DNA of 64,000 nt from Prosopocoilus inquinatus (GCA_036172665.1 CM069870.1:20620001-20684000), one strand, 5' to 3'; counted from the stretch's first letter, positions 1 to 12,094 are shown. Numbers and translations: made by a program. The notes: generated by a model from the sequence alone, not told the origin.

Positions 1-576
1 ACAACGATACGATATTTCAAAATATCGATACTTCTTGCCAGGTATCGTATGGTATCGATACTATTAAAAAAAAAGCATCATTTAATACAAAGTGTCGATA
101 CTGCGTTTAAATTACAGTTAATATCAGACTTATTTGCGGCGTACTTGAGTTTAAAAAGACGTAAATGTGGCTGCCGGCGGCAAATTAGAGCTGACCGCAG
201 ACGTCGTTGTGATGCGTGGCGGTTGGCAACAATTATCCGCATGACGTAACGCGAATTGCAGAGAGCCAAACCGAAGCGTTCTTGTTGGACGCTCGCTTTA
301 TCAGATTTTGTTGCATTAAGCGTGAAACTGTAAAGTCCTATCCTTAACTCAACCACTTTATCTGTCTCGAAAAACGTACAAAGTTGGCGCCCTGACTTGA
401 AAAAGTATTTCCATTGTTTTAGGTTCTCAGCCTCAACTATCGTAGTTCTTCTTGGCTTAAATTACATTGACTTTTCTTGTCAATTATAGTCGGCATGCGG
501 CGTTCTTCTCCGTTGCGTTTCCTCTATGATTTCTCTAACTTTTAAACATCATGGTGATCTATTCGTAAGATTAAGG
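1..576. other. AT-rich flank with TATCGATA palindromes
   Basis: No gene is recognised here. Two copies of the palindrome TATCGATA occur near positions 23 and 53, with a related partial copy near 95. This word is the core of the insect DRE/BEAF site, but clustering at the window edge could equally be a short repeat. The part from about 150 to 350 is richer in GC than its surroundings and is open on the minus strand, but shows no domain I know. Confidence 0.35.
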
Positions 577-1010
577 AAACGTGCACTAATTAGTGGAACC
601 TCTGGATACGGCAAAAGTAACCGTTTAATCGCCTTCATTACCCATCCTCACCAAACGTGCGCAAATTATTGGAACCTCTGGTTAGGGCAAAAGTAACCTT
701 TTAATAGCCTTCATTACCCATCCTCAGCAAACGTGCACTAATTAGTGGAACCTCGGGTTCCGGCAAAAATAACTTTTCAATGGGGTTCATTACTCATCGT
801 CATGCACTAGTTTCAAAGTTTGAAGTTTAAACAAAAGTATTTACAATTACCAGCACAAATCTTCAATGGTGCGATCACAAACGAAATCGTTAAACGTTTG
901 TAGTGATCTATTCGAAAGATCAAACAAACGTGCAGTCATTAGTGGAACTTCAGATTCCGGAAAAAGTAATATCTTAATGACATTGATTACTCATCCAAAT
1001 GAATAGCATT
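577..1010 (+). repeat. Tandem units encoding a decayed P-loop
   Basis: Three units at 577, 653 and 729 repeat every 76 bp, and a fourth starts at 926, 197 bp after the third. Each translates to a version of ISGTSGSGKSN, a Walker A nucleotide-binding loop, followed by ITHP. The second copy has a TAG stop inside the loop and the others carry substitutions, so the units are not functional coding sequence. Related units lie at 2871, 3215, 4490 and 7535. A fold like the FtsK/A32-type packaging ATPase of Polinton/adintovirus-type elements is my best guess from the loop and the following residues, but it is inference. Confidence 0.6.
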
Positions 1011-1199
1011 TCAAAGTGTTGCGTTCAAAGCATTTTGCCTTTGTTGCTGAAGTAGGTTGGCTTTTGGCCCATATCGACATCAGGTCAGGACTTTTACTTT
1101 TTTACGCTGTGTTGCCTTTGAGAGGATGACGAAATTTTCTGCACACATTCTGAAAATAAAAATTACTATGATAATAAGGATTACAAATTTTTAACAGAT

Positions 1200-2815
1200 A
1201 AGAAACGACGAACGCCATCTCTTGGTCAAAAAGGAAAATTATGTTAATCAAATTTTAAAGCACATTTCATTTCTCTGTGAAAGTGATTTTTTCCACATTA
1301 AATCGAAGCAGAATCAAATTTTGCTTGAAATAACTTAGAACACCATCTCTTGACCAAAAAGAAAATCATAATCATGTAAACGTACTTCATCATCGACTTT
1401 TCCATCTCATCTTTTAACTGTATTAAAACGACGGGAAAACAATGATTCAAATTAAATCGAAAATATAACTCGCTTGTAAGAGTTATTTCGAGCGCCATCT
1501 GTTGTTCAAAACGTGAAAAATCTTTTATCTCCTGTAACCTCCTCACGCTTGCGGTCCAGCAAAATCCCCGCCTTCTAACTGCGCAGTGAAATTAATTTCA
1601 AAATTAGATTGAAAATTTTAAAGGTCTAATAGAAATTTTTCATCTATTAACCAAAAGTCATATTCAAATTTTAACCAAAGCAACAAGTTCGTCTTCTCGT
1701 CATTTATTTCTATAATTTATTTTATTTATGTTTTAAGGAAGAGAAAGTTAAAACGAAATGCGTCCATCAAAAATGAAAGTCGCCTTAAAAACAGGATTTC
1801 GTTTATTTTCTTCAAAATTAAACGAAAAAACGTAGAATCAAAGCGCACCAGGAATCATCGTCGTTTAGAGCGCCATCTCTTGGTTGGAAGGTACATTTCA
1901 GTGTTGACGTTCTCATCTCATTTTTTAACTTTATTTTCAATCAATTTATTTTTTTTTCAACGACCAATTATTATCATGGGAAAGTTGGCATCATCAACGC
2001 CATCTCTTAGCCAAACAGGAAAACTACAGTAATCAAAATTAAAAAGCACATTTAATTTGATTTCGCGGCGAAAGCGATTTTTTTCACTTTGGAATCAAAT
2101 CCAGCCAGAAATAATTTAGACCGCCATCTCTTGACCGAAAGGGAAACCGTATTTATCGAATTGTAAAACGTGTTTCGTCGCCGACATTTCCATCGCATCT
2201 TTTTAGTTTATCGCCAAAAATTTTATTCTCTCTTTAATAACCAGCTATTTCCAAGAAAAACTCAAGGAGATTTGAACGAGGCATCGTCATAACTGAGAGC
2301 GCCATCTCTGGGCCAAATGGGAAAACTATAGTAATTTTGCTTTTTTTTCAAAATTAAATCGAAGCAACAGAAGCAAGGTGCAAAGAATCAATTAAAGCGG
2401 CAGCTCTTGATGAAAAGGGAAAACTGTACTAATCGAATTTAAAACGTATTTCATTCCGAAGGTATTCTCAGCGAAAGTGACTTTTTTTCTTTCAAATTGA
2501 AAATAAAGAACCAAAACGCGTCGGAAATGTAGTCAGGAATCACTTAAAGCGCCATCTCTTGGCCGCCAAAAAAAAAGAACTATTTTAATCGAATTTTAAA
2601 ACATGTTTTACCTTGTCTTTTAATTTTTACCTTCAAAAAATTAGATTTTTTTTATTAACCGATTATTAGCGAGGAAAAGGAAGGAAATTTTTTTAAATTA
2701 TTTAATTCATATTCTCAGCGAAAGTATTTCTTTTTTAATCGAAAACACAATCGATACTCGCCAGAAATTAGAGCTCCATCTCTTGGCCGAAGGGAAAACT
2801 ACATCGATCGAATTT
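1200..2815 (+). repeat. Diverged array with CGCCATCTCTTGG motif
   Basis: About ten diverged units each carry a version of CGCCATCTCTTGG followed by an A-rich stretch such as AAAGGGAAAACTA. Motif starts are near 1213, 1341, 1492, 1871, 1998, 2122, 2300, 2398 (degenerate), 2550 and 2773. Spacing varies from about 90 to 380 bp, most often 125-180 bp. All copies read in the same direction. Between motifs the units share tracts such as GCGAAAGTGATTTTTT. The reverse complement of the motif core, AGATGGCG, resembles the insect CTCF core. Confidence 0.65.
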
Positions 2816-2867
2816 TAAGAAAGTTTCGCGAGGTTTGAGCCGCGCCAAAATTAAATTGATTTATCGA

Positions 2868-3300
2868 GCAAGTATACAGTAATTAGTGGAACTTCGGGTT
2901 CTGACAAAAGTAACTTCTTAATGACTTTCATTACCCATCCTAATGGAGTACATTTCAAAGCATTGCTTACAAAGATAAGTATTTACGGTGATCAGTACAA
3001 AGCTTCGATGATGCAATCACAAACGAAAGCTTTAAAAGTCTTAGGGGTCTATTCTGTATCAAAACCGTTAAATTTAAAGGGGTGTTAAATTTTGTTGCTA
3101 TGGTAACAACCAATCATGAAATTGTATTTTAAATTTTAAAGGACCTCTAAATTTTAACAGCCCGTTAAAAAGTTACAGAATACGCCCCATAGTGATCTAT
3201 TTGGACGGTCAAGCAAACGTACAGTAATTAGTGGAACTTCGGGTTCCGGCAAAAATAACATTTTAATGACTTCGATAACCCACCCTAATGGCTAAGCTTT
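2868..3300 (+). repeat. P-loop units at 2871 and 3215
   Basis: Two further units of the P-loop repeat, each including GTSGSGK or a one-base variant. The stretch between the loops is open for about 60 codons in the first unit and corresponds to the sequence between the 729 and 926 units. Removing the 146-bp MITE at 3044-3189 and its duplicated TA restores a spacing of about 196 bp, matching the 197-bp spacing upstream. This indicates one ancestral tandem array. Confidence 0.6.
3044..3189. mobile_element. 146-bp MITE with TA target duplication
   Basis: Inverted ends read GGGGTCTATTCTGTA on the left and TACAGAATACGCCCCA on the right, flanked by TA on both sides (3042-3043 and 3190-3191). The interior is itself partly palindromic, with TTAAATTTAAAGG against CTCTAAATTTTAA. 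An unoccupied site exists in the related P-loop unit near position 915, which confirms the boundaries. It has no coding capacity. Confidence 0.75.
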
Positions 3301-3351
3301 TTTTTTATCAGATTATAATTTGTTTGTTTGTAAGATTTGTAACTTATTATT

Positions 3352-3735
3352 GTGATTACAGAAATTACAATATTTATTATGCCCACCTGGTTACTTTGCC
3401 TGGAAGTTTGCAAAAGTTTTCTTTTTGCAGACGACTCAGACGTATGTACAACGTCGGAACGGGATGAAAAAACTTTCGCCGCGTACCAAAAACATTTTTT
3501 TTTTTCATTTGTGCAAAGAAATGTTACCACTCAACGAAAGGAAAACTTTATTAAAAGAGTTGCTGACGTCAATTCAAATATATCAGTTTTGGAAGTTTCG
3601 CGAGGTTTTGCGCCGCGCCAAAATTAATCCCATTGAAGTGGAGACGTGTAATTACTTCGTCGTCGCACTTTTTATCACACCAATCGGCGCAAAATCTGAA
3701 TGGCCAGGAAACAAGGAGTTGAAATGTGATTAATT
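3352..3735 (+). pseudogene. Possible BESS-like protein fragment
   Basis: Two overlapping frames are open here, 3352-3627 and 3425-3733. Around a poly-T run at about 3492-3503, one frame reads HLCKEMLPLNERKTLLKELL. The spacing of hydrophobic residues and the LNER step resemble the BESS motif of insect MADF-BESS proteins. A frameshift would be needed to join it to the acidic stretch DDSDVCTTSERD upstream. No splice pattern or start codon makes a full gene. The downstream words GTTTCGCGAGGTTT and CCGCGCCAAAATTAA also occur near 2823-2852, so this stretch belongs to the surrounding repeat. Identification is weak. Confidence 0.2.
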
Positions 3736-3739
3736 TTCC

Positions 3740-4330
3740 GTTCGTTTATTTATTTCCAGTCAATTAACGGCTTAATTAAATTTATGCGAGGGAGGTTTTC
3801 AGGTCGGAGTATTCGAAAATTAAAAAAAAAAAAATTAAATTAGGATACTGCGTGCGATCATGCGTTAACAAAAAAATAAAATATTTTCTCTCCCCCCCGA
3901 CTTTTTCATTTATAATCATGCTGAAAAAATTCGGCACTCGAGTTCTAAAAATAAACGCACCCCATTTTCACAGTTACTAACCACATACGAATTTAATACC
4001 CCCCGTCATGAGTAACGTATCATGCATTGGATATGGGGTAGATAGGTAAGTGGGTCAAGGATTTTCCGAGTGTTTATATTTATTAAGCCGTGTCGTAAAT
4101 ATCCGGTGGAGGAAAGGGGCGCGCTAAAGAGAAAGAGACAAGGTAACACTCATCTCTCCCTTGCAGAATTTATGAAGTTCCGCCGAATTTGCGCTCCCAG
4201 GGGGTGAAGAATGTTTGCCAATTATTCTTAATTAAAAGTTATTTGGAGCGATTGAAGTGGACGTATTTGACGCAGGTAGGAAATATCATTAAAAAATTAT
4301 TCAAATACCTGTTCGGGAAGTACTTCTATA
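3740..4330. other. No gene seen
   Basis: AT-rich sequence without a recognisable gene or repeat. It includes a short C-run near 3893 and a purine-rich patch near 4110-4140. Confidence 0.5.
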
Positions 4331-4785
4331 TAATAAACAGCGATTCGACATTCTTTTTTTAATTAATTTCTCAAAAACAAAAGAAAGCAAATATTCGTTG
4401 TCGTAAAGCGGAAAAACGTCTAGAAGTTCAAAGTTCAAGTTAAAATCCACAATTTAATTTATAGCGAATTAAAAATGCCCGCTCCTTAATTAGGGGAACT
4501 TCGGACTCCGGCAAATGTAACCTCTTAGTGACTTTCATTACCCAACCTCGCCGATTACGCTTCACAGCATTTATTTCGAAATAAAGTAAGAAATCATTTG
4601 AAAATGACGCAAATCAGGAAACACCGACATAAACAGCGATTCGACGTTCCTTTCTAATTAATTTCGCAAAAACAAATGAAAACGAACATTCGTTTTAAAG
4701 TGGAAAAACACTCAAAAGTTCAAAGTTGAAGTGAAAATTCACAATTTAATTTAATGTGAATTAATAATGCCTGTGTCTTAATTTA
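4331..4785 (+). repeat. Direct repeat pair with P-loop remnant
   Basis: Two diverged copies of about 155 bp start at AAACAGCGATTCGAC near 4337 and 4631 and end after AATTTAATTT...GCGAATTAA or GTGAATTAA. Between them, at about 4488-4555, is another decayed P-loop unit encoding GTSDSGK. Confidence 0.6.
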
Positions 4786-5150
4786 TTTTATTTTTTTTTT
4801 CAGGGCAAGTCTCCGTGTAAAATAAACTTAACTTGATTTTTAATAACAAGAATTAACATTATCCTATTCTTTATAAAATATAAAAGTGAAATCTAGTATT
4901 AAGACCACAAGGCCGTTTTCATAATCAGACTTTATGGAAGCTTTAATTTAAAGCATAGGGAAACAAATGTATTTTTTTAGGTTAAAGTAACTTTAAATTT
5001 AAAATCCTATTATGTAATCGACAATCAGTCTGATAAAGCTTTAAGGCTTAAATAAACCAGTGCCGCTAAGAGGCTTTCACCCAAAAAATCTAAAAATCTA
5101 CTTTAAAGATCCCTGAAAAACACACTAAAAAGAAATGCAGGAAATATATG
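4786..5150. other. No gene; weak palindrome
   Basis: No coding signal. The segment from about 4918 to 5055 is imperfectly palindromic, with ATCAGACTTTATGGAAGC against GTCTGATAAAGC, and may be a worn MITE. Confidence 0.3.
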
Positions 5151-5154
5151 TGAA

Positions 5155-6175
5155 GAACAGCGCCACCTGTTTTACATTAGTGGAACAATTTCACTACAAT
5201 CACATATTCTCATTGCATGCCATTCCTGGTTTTACATTATTCCTCTCTGTTTAATAAAAAAAATTGTTTTCTTACATTTTTCTTTTCGTTGATAGTTTTT
5301 TTCATATTCCTTTTCTTCTTCATTTAATATTTTATTTATAAAAGTATCAAATTCTGCAGATTCCCTTTAGTGATGGTAAATACTTAGCAGCGTTATCTAC
5401 TGTATAGTTTGGAAAAAATTCACGTCCGTAATTTTTTTTTTTTCACTTTTATCGAAGGGTTCTCTTAATTCTTCCACCTCAAAAAAGTGCTGTTACGATT
5501 GGACTTTAAGGATTTCAAATTAGCAGTTGCAATAAAGAATAAATTGGCAGCGCCATCTGTTAAAGGGCAAACGAAACAAATTATTTTTGCCAATAGTTTC
5601 TTTTTTATATATACTCATTCCATTTCTTCTTCATTCAATGTTTTGTTTTAAAAGTATCAAATTTTGTAGGTTCCTTTTGGTCACAGTAAATATTTAGCAG
5701 CGCCATCTATCGTACGGTTTGGAAAGAATTCGTGTGCGTAGTTTTTTTCTTCCTCTTTTGTGATCTTTCAGTTCTCTTATTTTATGATAAGTACAAACCC
5801 TCGTGTAAAAGTCTGTCCGATTGGACTTTCAAAGGATTTGAAATTAGCGGTTGAAATAAAGAATAAATTAGTACCGCCATCTGTTAAACCGCCAGAGAAA
5901 TACATCACCAAAAAAACTAATTTTCTTTTAATTTCTTGCCAATTTCGGAATTTAATGACCTTTTTACGTTTGGCTTTAGCGATAATTGACTTTCAATTTT
6001 ATGTTTTTCAAATTTGAATTTAATTCGAATGTCGCCATTGAACAGTAGTTCAATAATCTCTCCAACTCCAGCTATTGTTTAATTGTCCTTTTTCTTTGTC
6101 ATCAACGATGAATTTTGAAAATTTTCTGGTTAGCTTGGAATAACATAAGAGCAGCGCCGTCTATAGTAACGATAA
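5155..6175 (+). repeat. ~326-bp tandem repeat with CGCCATCT motif
   Basis: At least two long units, about 5220-5550 and 5555-5875, align over shared words such as AAAAGTATCAAATT, GATTGGACTTT and AAATAAAGAATAAATT. Versions of GCGCCATCTRT recur at 5160, 5393 (changed to GCGTTATCT), 5550, 5700, 5875 and 6155. No protein is encoded. Confidence 0.65.
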
Positions 6176-6179
6176 GGAA

Positions 6180-6950
6180 TAATTTTGTTACTCAAATAAA
6201 AATAATAATAACAGCTGGACAGAGAAACAAACGAAAACCGGAGATTTCTCGGGAAGGCCCCGGAATTAGTGGCAAAGAAGCTGTAAAAAGTAAAGCACGA
6301 GAAATTTTAATTAAAAATAATAATAAAAAGAAGAAAAATTTGCATTAGGTCAAAGAAATGCAAAGAATAATTTGACAAAAAAATACAAAAATAGACGACC
6401 GTCAAGAGGAAAGCTTTTGGACATAGCAACCATAAATAAAAAAGAAAAATTGAAGAAATCAAACAAAAAACTATTCGATTGAAAGAAATAAAAAATGAAA
6501 TCGATGATAACGAAATACTGACAATACAATGAAATGCAAAGACTAATATTTGGATAGGAAAAAAAAAACAAATGTAAAATCGATAGTTCTTCAAAGACAA
6601 GCTCTTGAAAATTATTGATAAGAATTCAGAAGAAGAAAACGTGAAAAATAAATTCGACAGGTAGACATAAAAATATGAAACGCGAAGACAAGATAAGGCG
6701 AAAAGCGAACGAATAAAATAAAACTCAAATAATGAAACGCAAATGATAATTTAAATTTAAACAATAAAAAAAGAAACAAATACAAATGAAAAATAGGAGA
6801 TTTCTCAGAGATTAAAACTGCAAAACATGAAGACAAAAAAATAATTGGCAAAATAAAAAAAATAAAGAATAATGAAATATGAAGAAGACGATCGAAATTA
6901 TTAATTCACCTGAAAAACAAAAGGAAATTTAAATAAGAAACAATGTGTTC
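6180..6950 (+). repeat. A-rich strand-asymmetric block
   Basis: Purine/A-rich on the plus strand, with recurring words AAACAAA, GAAATGCAAAGA and GACGATCG. Open frames on the minus strand here are poly-F/L/S and reflect base composition only. It belongs to the dispersed family also seen at 8930-9910, 22330-22920, 35730-36190 and 62036-62925. Confidence 0.55.
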
Positions 6951-7524
6951 CTGGCTTCGTCAAAAAACGACAACAAACTTTGGACTGCACTTATGCATCT
7001 TTTCTAATTTTTACGTATTTAAATAATTCATCCGGATTTCAAAACAAAAATAATATACCTAAACGTACAAGGATTAGAATTCTTTTTAATTTTTGCGACT
7101 AACCTTTAAATATTATAAACAATTAATTTTAATAACTTGACTGTTCGTTTAAGAATAATAAATTAAACTTAAACGAGATGTCTTAGTACAGGCAACCTAA
7201 TGAACATAGTCATGTATGTAAGGTTGCCTCTACCAAAGGCCCTATTTTTTTATAAAAACGTCATAAATTTATTTTGAGTTTTGCTCTATCCTTGCCAACA
7301 CGCTTTGGTTAACTCTATTCCATGGAGATGTTCTATTTTGTGAAATGTTATTTACTATGGCGGCTTTCATGTTCGTTTTAAAAAAAAATTAGACATAGAA
7401 AAACAAGAAGCCTTAGTTTAGAAAATTGTTTCGAGAGAAGTCACTGAATTTGGCACTAAATCGAACATGAAACCGCTCACTTTTCCACTTATCTCTATGG
7501 ATTAACCGTTAACTCATTTCAAGT
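6951..7524. other. No gene; small hairpin
   Basis: No gene is seen. A short inverted repeat, GGCAACCT against AGGTTGCC, lies at about 7192-7228. Confidence 0.4.
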
Positions 7525-7625
7525 CTCAAGTAAACGCGCACTAATTAATGGAACTTCGGGTTCCGGCAAAAGTAACTTTTTAATTACCATGATTACGTAT
7601 CCTAATGTATTACGCTTCAAAAAAA
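7525..7625 (+). repeat. Isolated P-loop unit
   Basis: Encodes NGTSGSGKSNFL followed by ITYPN and RFKKIYL. It is the best preserved copy in the window after the loop, and it stands alone about 3 kb from the others. It has no start codon and no longer coding context. Confidence 0.5.
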
Positions 7626-8929
7626 TTTACCTACATCTGCTGTAAAACGTCATCCCACAGAAAGTGGAACTAAACTTGGAAGTCGCGTGGGGTACCCACA
7701 ATCAATTACGAAGACTCGGTAAAATCCAAAAGGAAAAAAAATTACTGTTTGGATTATGTAAATCTCTTGAAATACCTATCTAAACAGTACTTGGCGTCGG
7801 AAAAAGAAAGAAAAGACCTCACGCACTTTGCAATTAATTAAGCAGCGGATATTCCCCAAATGAGCAGCACTTACGCCCGGCTCCCTCGCCGCTTCCGAGC
7901 AATACATTTTAATGATTGGTCAGTTAGGCACACGCACCCCAAAACAGCATGCTTATCACGATTAAATATTTCAGGGGACCCCCCAGAACAGTAATAATAA
8001 TAAACATCACCGCAGAAAGTCATCCCGAACAATGAAAAGTTCGCACACCGTGGAATTAATTATTTATAGAAAAAAAAAAATAATTTTGTTGGTACGTTGC
8101 GTATATTGGCATTTTTGCTTCATTCTTCATTTTGTATTGTGGTTTAATGATTTTTACTTCTTGTATTGCCTGTGATTACAGTTTCTTAATTGTGTTTTGA
8201 TTGAATTGGGTTTCACAACCACTCTCTAATGTCAATTAATTCGAAGACTGTGGAGAGTTCTTGAGCTCTGAAACTGTGCAAGCAAATGAAATTGCCATGC
8301 GTGTTACAAAAGAATCGATTTCATTATTTTTTAATATATTTATAGACTTCTTCGAGGCCTTCGATACATTTCCTGTCTCTGGAGGGTATTTTCAACGACG
8401 ACATAAACTCACCTGATCCAAACGGCGGCGTCTAGAAAGCATTCTTATAAGTTGCATGTCTGAAAACGAAAGCAATTCGGTATACATTAAATTAACTTTT
8501 TAGTTTCCAAGTGGCAACCAGTGCGTTTATATTTCAAAAGTCATGTGAGCGGCACTTGAGAGTAGGCGTAACCTATTAGGCAGTGGCTGGAACTAAAAAA
8601 GTTTTATACTTCCAAGTCGTTGGAGTTCTCTAAACGGCACATCGGAATGGCGTTAAATTACCGTAACCAAATTTTTACTTTTTCTTTTTCGCTTTTTTTC
8701 TTATCTATCTTTAGGATCTTCAGTAAGTTTTGTACATCCAAGTCGTTGGAGTTACCTAAACGGAACGTCTATTTTTCCCTTCAACTTCTTTTTTCATTTA
8801 CTTTTGTTTAAGATCTTATTTGAGCAAGACTCTTTGAGAATCTTCCCGCGTTCGCTTAACTTTTTTCTTTATTTGTTTTAGATTATGGCGTATTATTTCC
8901 TGGGATCTTTCTTTTACTTCCAGGTGATT
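7626..8929. other. No gene; one short direct repeat
   Basis: Mostly unique sequence with no supported gene. A short direct repeat, CCAAGTCGTTGGAGTT followed by CTAAACGG, occurs near 8611 and again near 8730, about 120 bp apart. T-rich ORFs in the area look like composition artefacts. Confidence 0.4.
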
Positions 8930-9910
8930 AGCGGTTAGAGAAGTTCCAGTTGTAAGCTTTCGTGTCTTATATATTTGAATTTTACGGACTTCTGTAATAT
9001 TTTGACAAAAAATTGAAATATCGAAAGTCGTAATGTTAATTCAAATATAAAATAAACTAAAGAAAACAGGCCGATTAAACGATAATTAAAAAATGAAATT
9101 ATGTCAAAATCAAAATCAAACAAAAGACGATAAGTCGATACACAAAAAATTAGGTCAAAGATTGACCACAAGATGACGTGCTTAATCTATAGATAAACTG
9201 ATAGTCAGAGAACTAAAAATAAAACAAAAGAAATCAATTAAAACTTAAAAGCAAAGGTCGAACATTACAAATTGAATTAAATAAAATTAAATAAAGAATT
9301 AAAAAAAAACAAAAACAAGAACAAAAGACGAATTTTTATCCGAAATTGTGAAGAAAAGAAGAAGAAAAAAAACAACAAGAGAACGGTAATTGTTTATTCA
9401 AATATAAAATAAGATCAAACTGATCGTCACAATTTGACAAAATTTAAATTTAACAACTACGTATTAGTTATCTTCATAATCGTAAGAAACAAAAAAAAAG
9501 ATAATTAAAAAATGAATAATTTGCGTCTTCTATTTCACACCAGAAAAATTTGAAACTAGAAAATAGCACTTTACAAACTATGTTATTTTGTTTAAGTTGA
9601 GTAATAAATAGATTTCCAATTTTCAAAGAAACTTATTTGATTTCTGGAAAAATTGTAAGCAATTTAAAAGGAAAACGAAAAACGTTTGGCAAAGTAAAAA
9701 ATAACAATTAGTAAAATTCTGAAATCTAAGGAATGTTGAAGTATTTAGGTTGTTGAAGAAAAAAAAATAGGAAAACAAAATAAAAAGCTGAAAAATTTAG
9801 TATGAGAAAACAAAACTTAATAAAATCGTTATTTTAAATTTGCAAAACAATCCAACAAAACCATTAATTATTTTAACTGAAATTTTATAAAAAGTATTTA
9901 TAAATAAAAA
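8930..9910 (+). repeat. A-rich strand-asymmetric block
   Basis: A-rich on the plus strand, with words such as AACAAAAGACGAT. It aligns in order with 22340-22920 through GATAATTAAAAAA, ATTCAAATATAAAA and CAAAATTTAAATTTAAC, so the two are copies of one dispersed repeat. No coding capacity. Confidence 0.6.
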
Positions 9911-10112
9911 AATAATTTAGTTGCTTTCTTTTTTCTTGAATAACTCGTCGACTAAGAAAGGACATCGTAACTTTTAACTTTCGACTTCCCGAATCGAATT
10001 CCCCACGCACGGCCGTCACTTCTGAGACATTCTGTATAACAAGCGTTGAATATATTGGCCGCCTTCTTTGATCCAAATTTGGAGTCCTCGCTTCGCCCCA
10101 TTGCGCACACAT
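9885..10112 (-). pseudogene. Isolated coding-like ORF, 75 codons
   Basis: A GC-richer island at about 9945-10110 inside AT-rich repeats is open on the minus strand and encodes a mixed-composition stretch including ARTPNLDQRRRP and VTAVRGEFDSGSRK. I recognise no family. It may be a fragment of a transposon protein or chance. No splice sites or promoter were identified. Confidence 0.2.
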
Positions 10113-10139
10113 TTTCTATAATGTAAAATGAATTAACTT

Positions 10140-11935
10140 TTGAAAATATTTATATAATTTTTTGGTGTTTTGAGGCTTAGAGATTTTTTTTTAATTTCTG
10201 ACAATTTTTATTTTTATTTTTTTTTTTTGGAGTCTTATTTTTTGCCTTGGATCAAGTCAAGTTATGTTAACCTGAGTTGAGCTGATCTAGCATGAATAAA
10301 ACTTAATTAAAATTGAGATTTAATTTTTTTAGTAGATATTCATTTTTTAGTCTTGGTTTTTTTTTTGCTTGGGTTGAGTAGAGTGAAGTCAAGCTCGATT
10401 GACCTTACTTCCAATTGGGCTTAAATGTTTTTAATTTTGTTTTTTTGACAATTTAATTTTTTGGCTCTATCTCTTGCCATTTGATTTAAGACAAGTTAGG
10501 TTAATTTGAGTTGAGTAGGATTGGACTCAATTAAAATTGGATTTTCATTTTTTTATAGTGTTTATGTTTGACTCTCAGTTCTCTGCTTGGATTGAGTTGC
10601 GTTAAGTCGAGTTCGATTGACTTAAATTCCAATTGGCTTAAAATTTTTTGTTGTCTTGAAGCTTATTGTTGTTTGTTTTAAATAATTTTTACAGTTTTCA
10701 TTTATTTTTGAGTCTTTACCTTTTGCCAGGGACTGAGATAAGTTAGGTTAATTTGAGGGGTGAGTTGGCCTTGCTCGAGTTGGACTTAATGATGGAGAAT
10801 GCAATAACTTATAATAAGTTGGGTGAATTCAGGTGACCTTGAAATTTATTGAAGTTCATTTCGTGTATAAATTGTTCGGATTTAATTTTTTCATTATTCG
10901 TTTTACTTGTTTTTTGATATTTAGTTTTTGTTTTTTTGCTTGGTTTGAATAGCATCGAGTTCAATTGTTGGGTCGAATTTGGTTTACCTTGTTATTGGTC
11001 GAACTTCGCATTAATCGTTTTTTATTTAATTTTTTTAAATTTTTTACTTCAGTTGAATACAGTTGATTGTTCAGTTGAGTTGGATTGAATTTGAGATTTG
11101 TTCAATTTGATTTTAATATCTTTTACTTCTAATTTTTTTAATATTTCTTTTTTTTAAACCGTTAAGTTGAATTTTTTTAAATCTTGTCGACCTTGACCTG
11201 ATTAAAATTTTTCAACTTCTGCCGATTTTTTCGAATCTCAAATCTAACGATCTTTTGTTTTAATTTTTTCAATCTTTTGTTTTAAAATTTAAATCGTCTT
11301 ACATTACCACTCGAGTCAATTTTCTTTTGTTCTTACCTAATTTTTCATTTCTGTTGATTTTTTTGTTTTTAGAATTCCTGTATCTCTATCGATCGTCTTT
11401 TGTTTTTGCACATTTTTTCTTCGAGTCGTGTTTTCAGCTTCGCATCAATTTTTTCAAATTTTTAGTTAAATCTGTCGGTCTTATTTTATTTTTATGTTTT
11501 CGTTTTTATTGTTTTTTTTTCCAATCTGTTTTCTGAAATTCAATTTTCATTTAAAAAAAAAAAAACGAGTCAAGTCTTGCGTTTCTAAATCAATTTTCGA
11601 ACCTGTCAATCTTCTTTTGTTTTTATTTTACCGTTTTCATAGATTTTTTTCCAAACGGTTTGTTTTTAAGCCGAATTTTACTTCGAAATCTCGCGCATTT
11701 TTTAAGTTCATTACATTTTTTTTAATTGTTTTTTTTTCTTCTACGTCATGTTCTAATTAATTCGGAATTTGTTGATCCTCTTTTGTTATTATTTGATTTC
11801 AATTTTAATTACTTTGTTTCCAAGCGAATTTCGCTTTTTATTTTTGTTTATCTTTGCTTACGTGCGATAATTTTTTCCAAATATAAAATTGCTTTTTAAT
11901 TAATTTAAAGTTTGTGTAAAATACTCGGCTAAATA
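10140..11935 (-). repeat. T-rich block with TTGAGTTGA words
   Basis: T-rich on the plus strand. Between about 10240 and 11110 it contains many degenerate words of the type GAGTTGAGTTGG and TTGGGTTGAG, spaced by poly-T. The complementary pattern (AACCGAACT, AACCCAACT) occurs at 15060-15560 in the opposite orientation. ORFs in this block are rich in F, L and S and are rejected as genes. Confidence 0.55.
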
Positions 11936-11974
11936 TCTATCTGATACGCCTGTCATTTGTTTTTATTGCTTTCT

Positions 11975-12094
11975 TCATTTTTTCTTGTGAGAACGTAAAT
12001 TGAATATGCGAGAGAGTATTCCTTGCTTACTGCCTTCTGCCGGCCCTGAGGGCGGTTTCCGAAGAGGTTTCTTTGCACCATCCTCCAAATTCAT
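11975..12094 (-). CDS. Candidate 39-codon basic ORF
   Basis: ATG at 12092-12094 on the minus strand, TGA at 11975-11977. The product begins MNLEDGAKKPLRKPPSG and ends LRSHKKK. It lies in a patch clearly richer in GC than its surroundings, and its composition (K, R, P, G) is unlike the F/L artefact ORFs nearby. A second frame is also open across part of it, so it may be an exon in another phase or a 3' UTR. No homologue is recognised. It lies downstream of the HMG-box gene on the same strand. Confidence 0.25.
   Translation of the reverse strand: MNLEDGAKKPLRKPPSGPAEGSKQGILSRIFNLRSHKKK

Noticed and set aside
6307..6851. Minus-strand F/L/S-rich ORFs of 73-97 codons resembling membrane proteins
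   Set aside because: They follow directly from A-rich plus-strand composition and recur in every asymmetric block.
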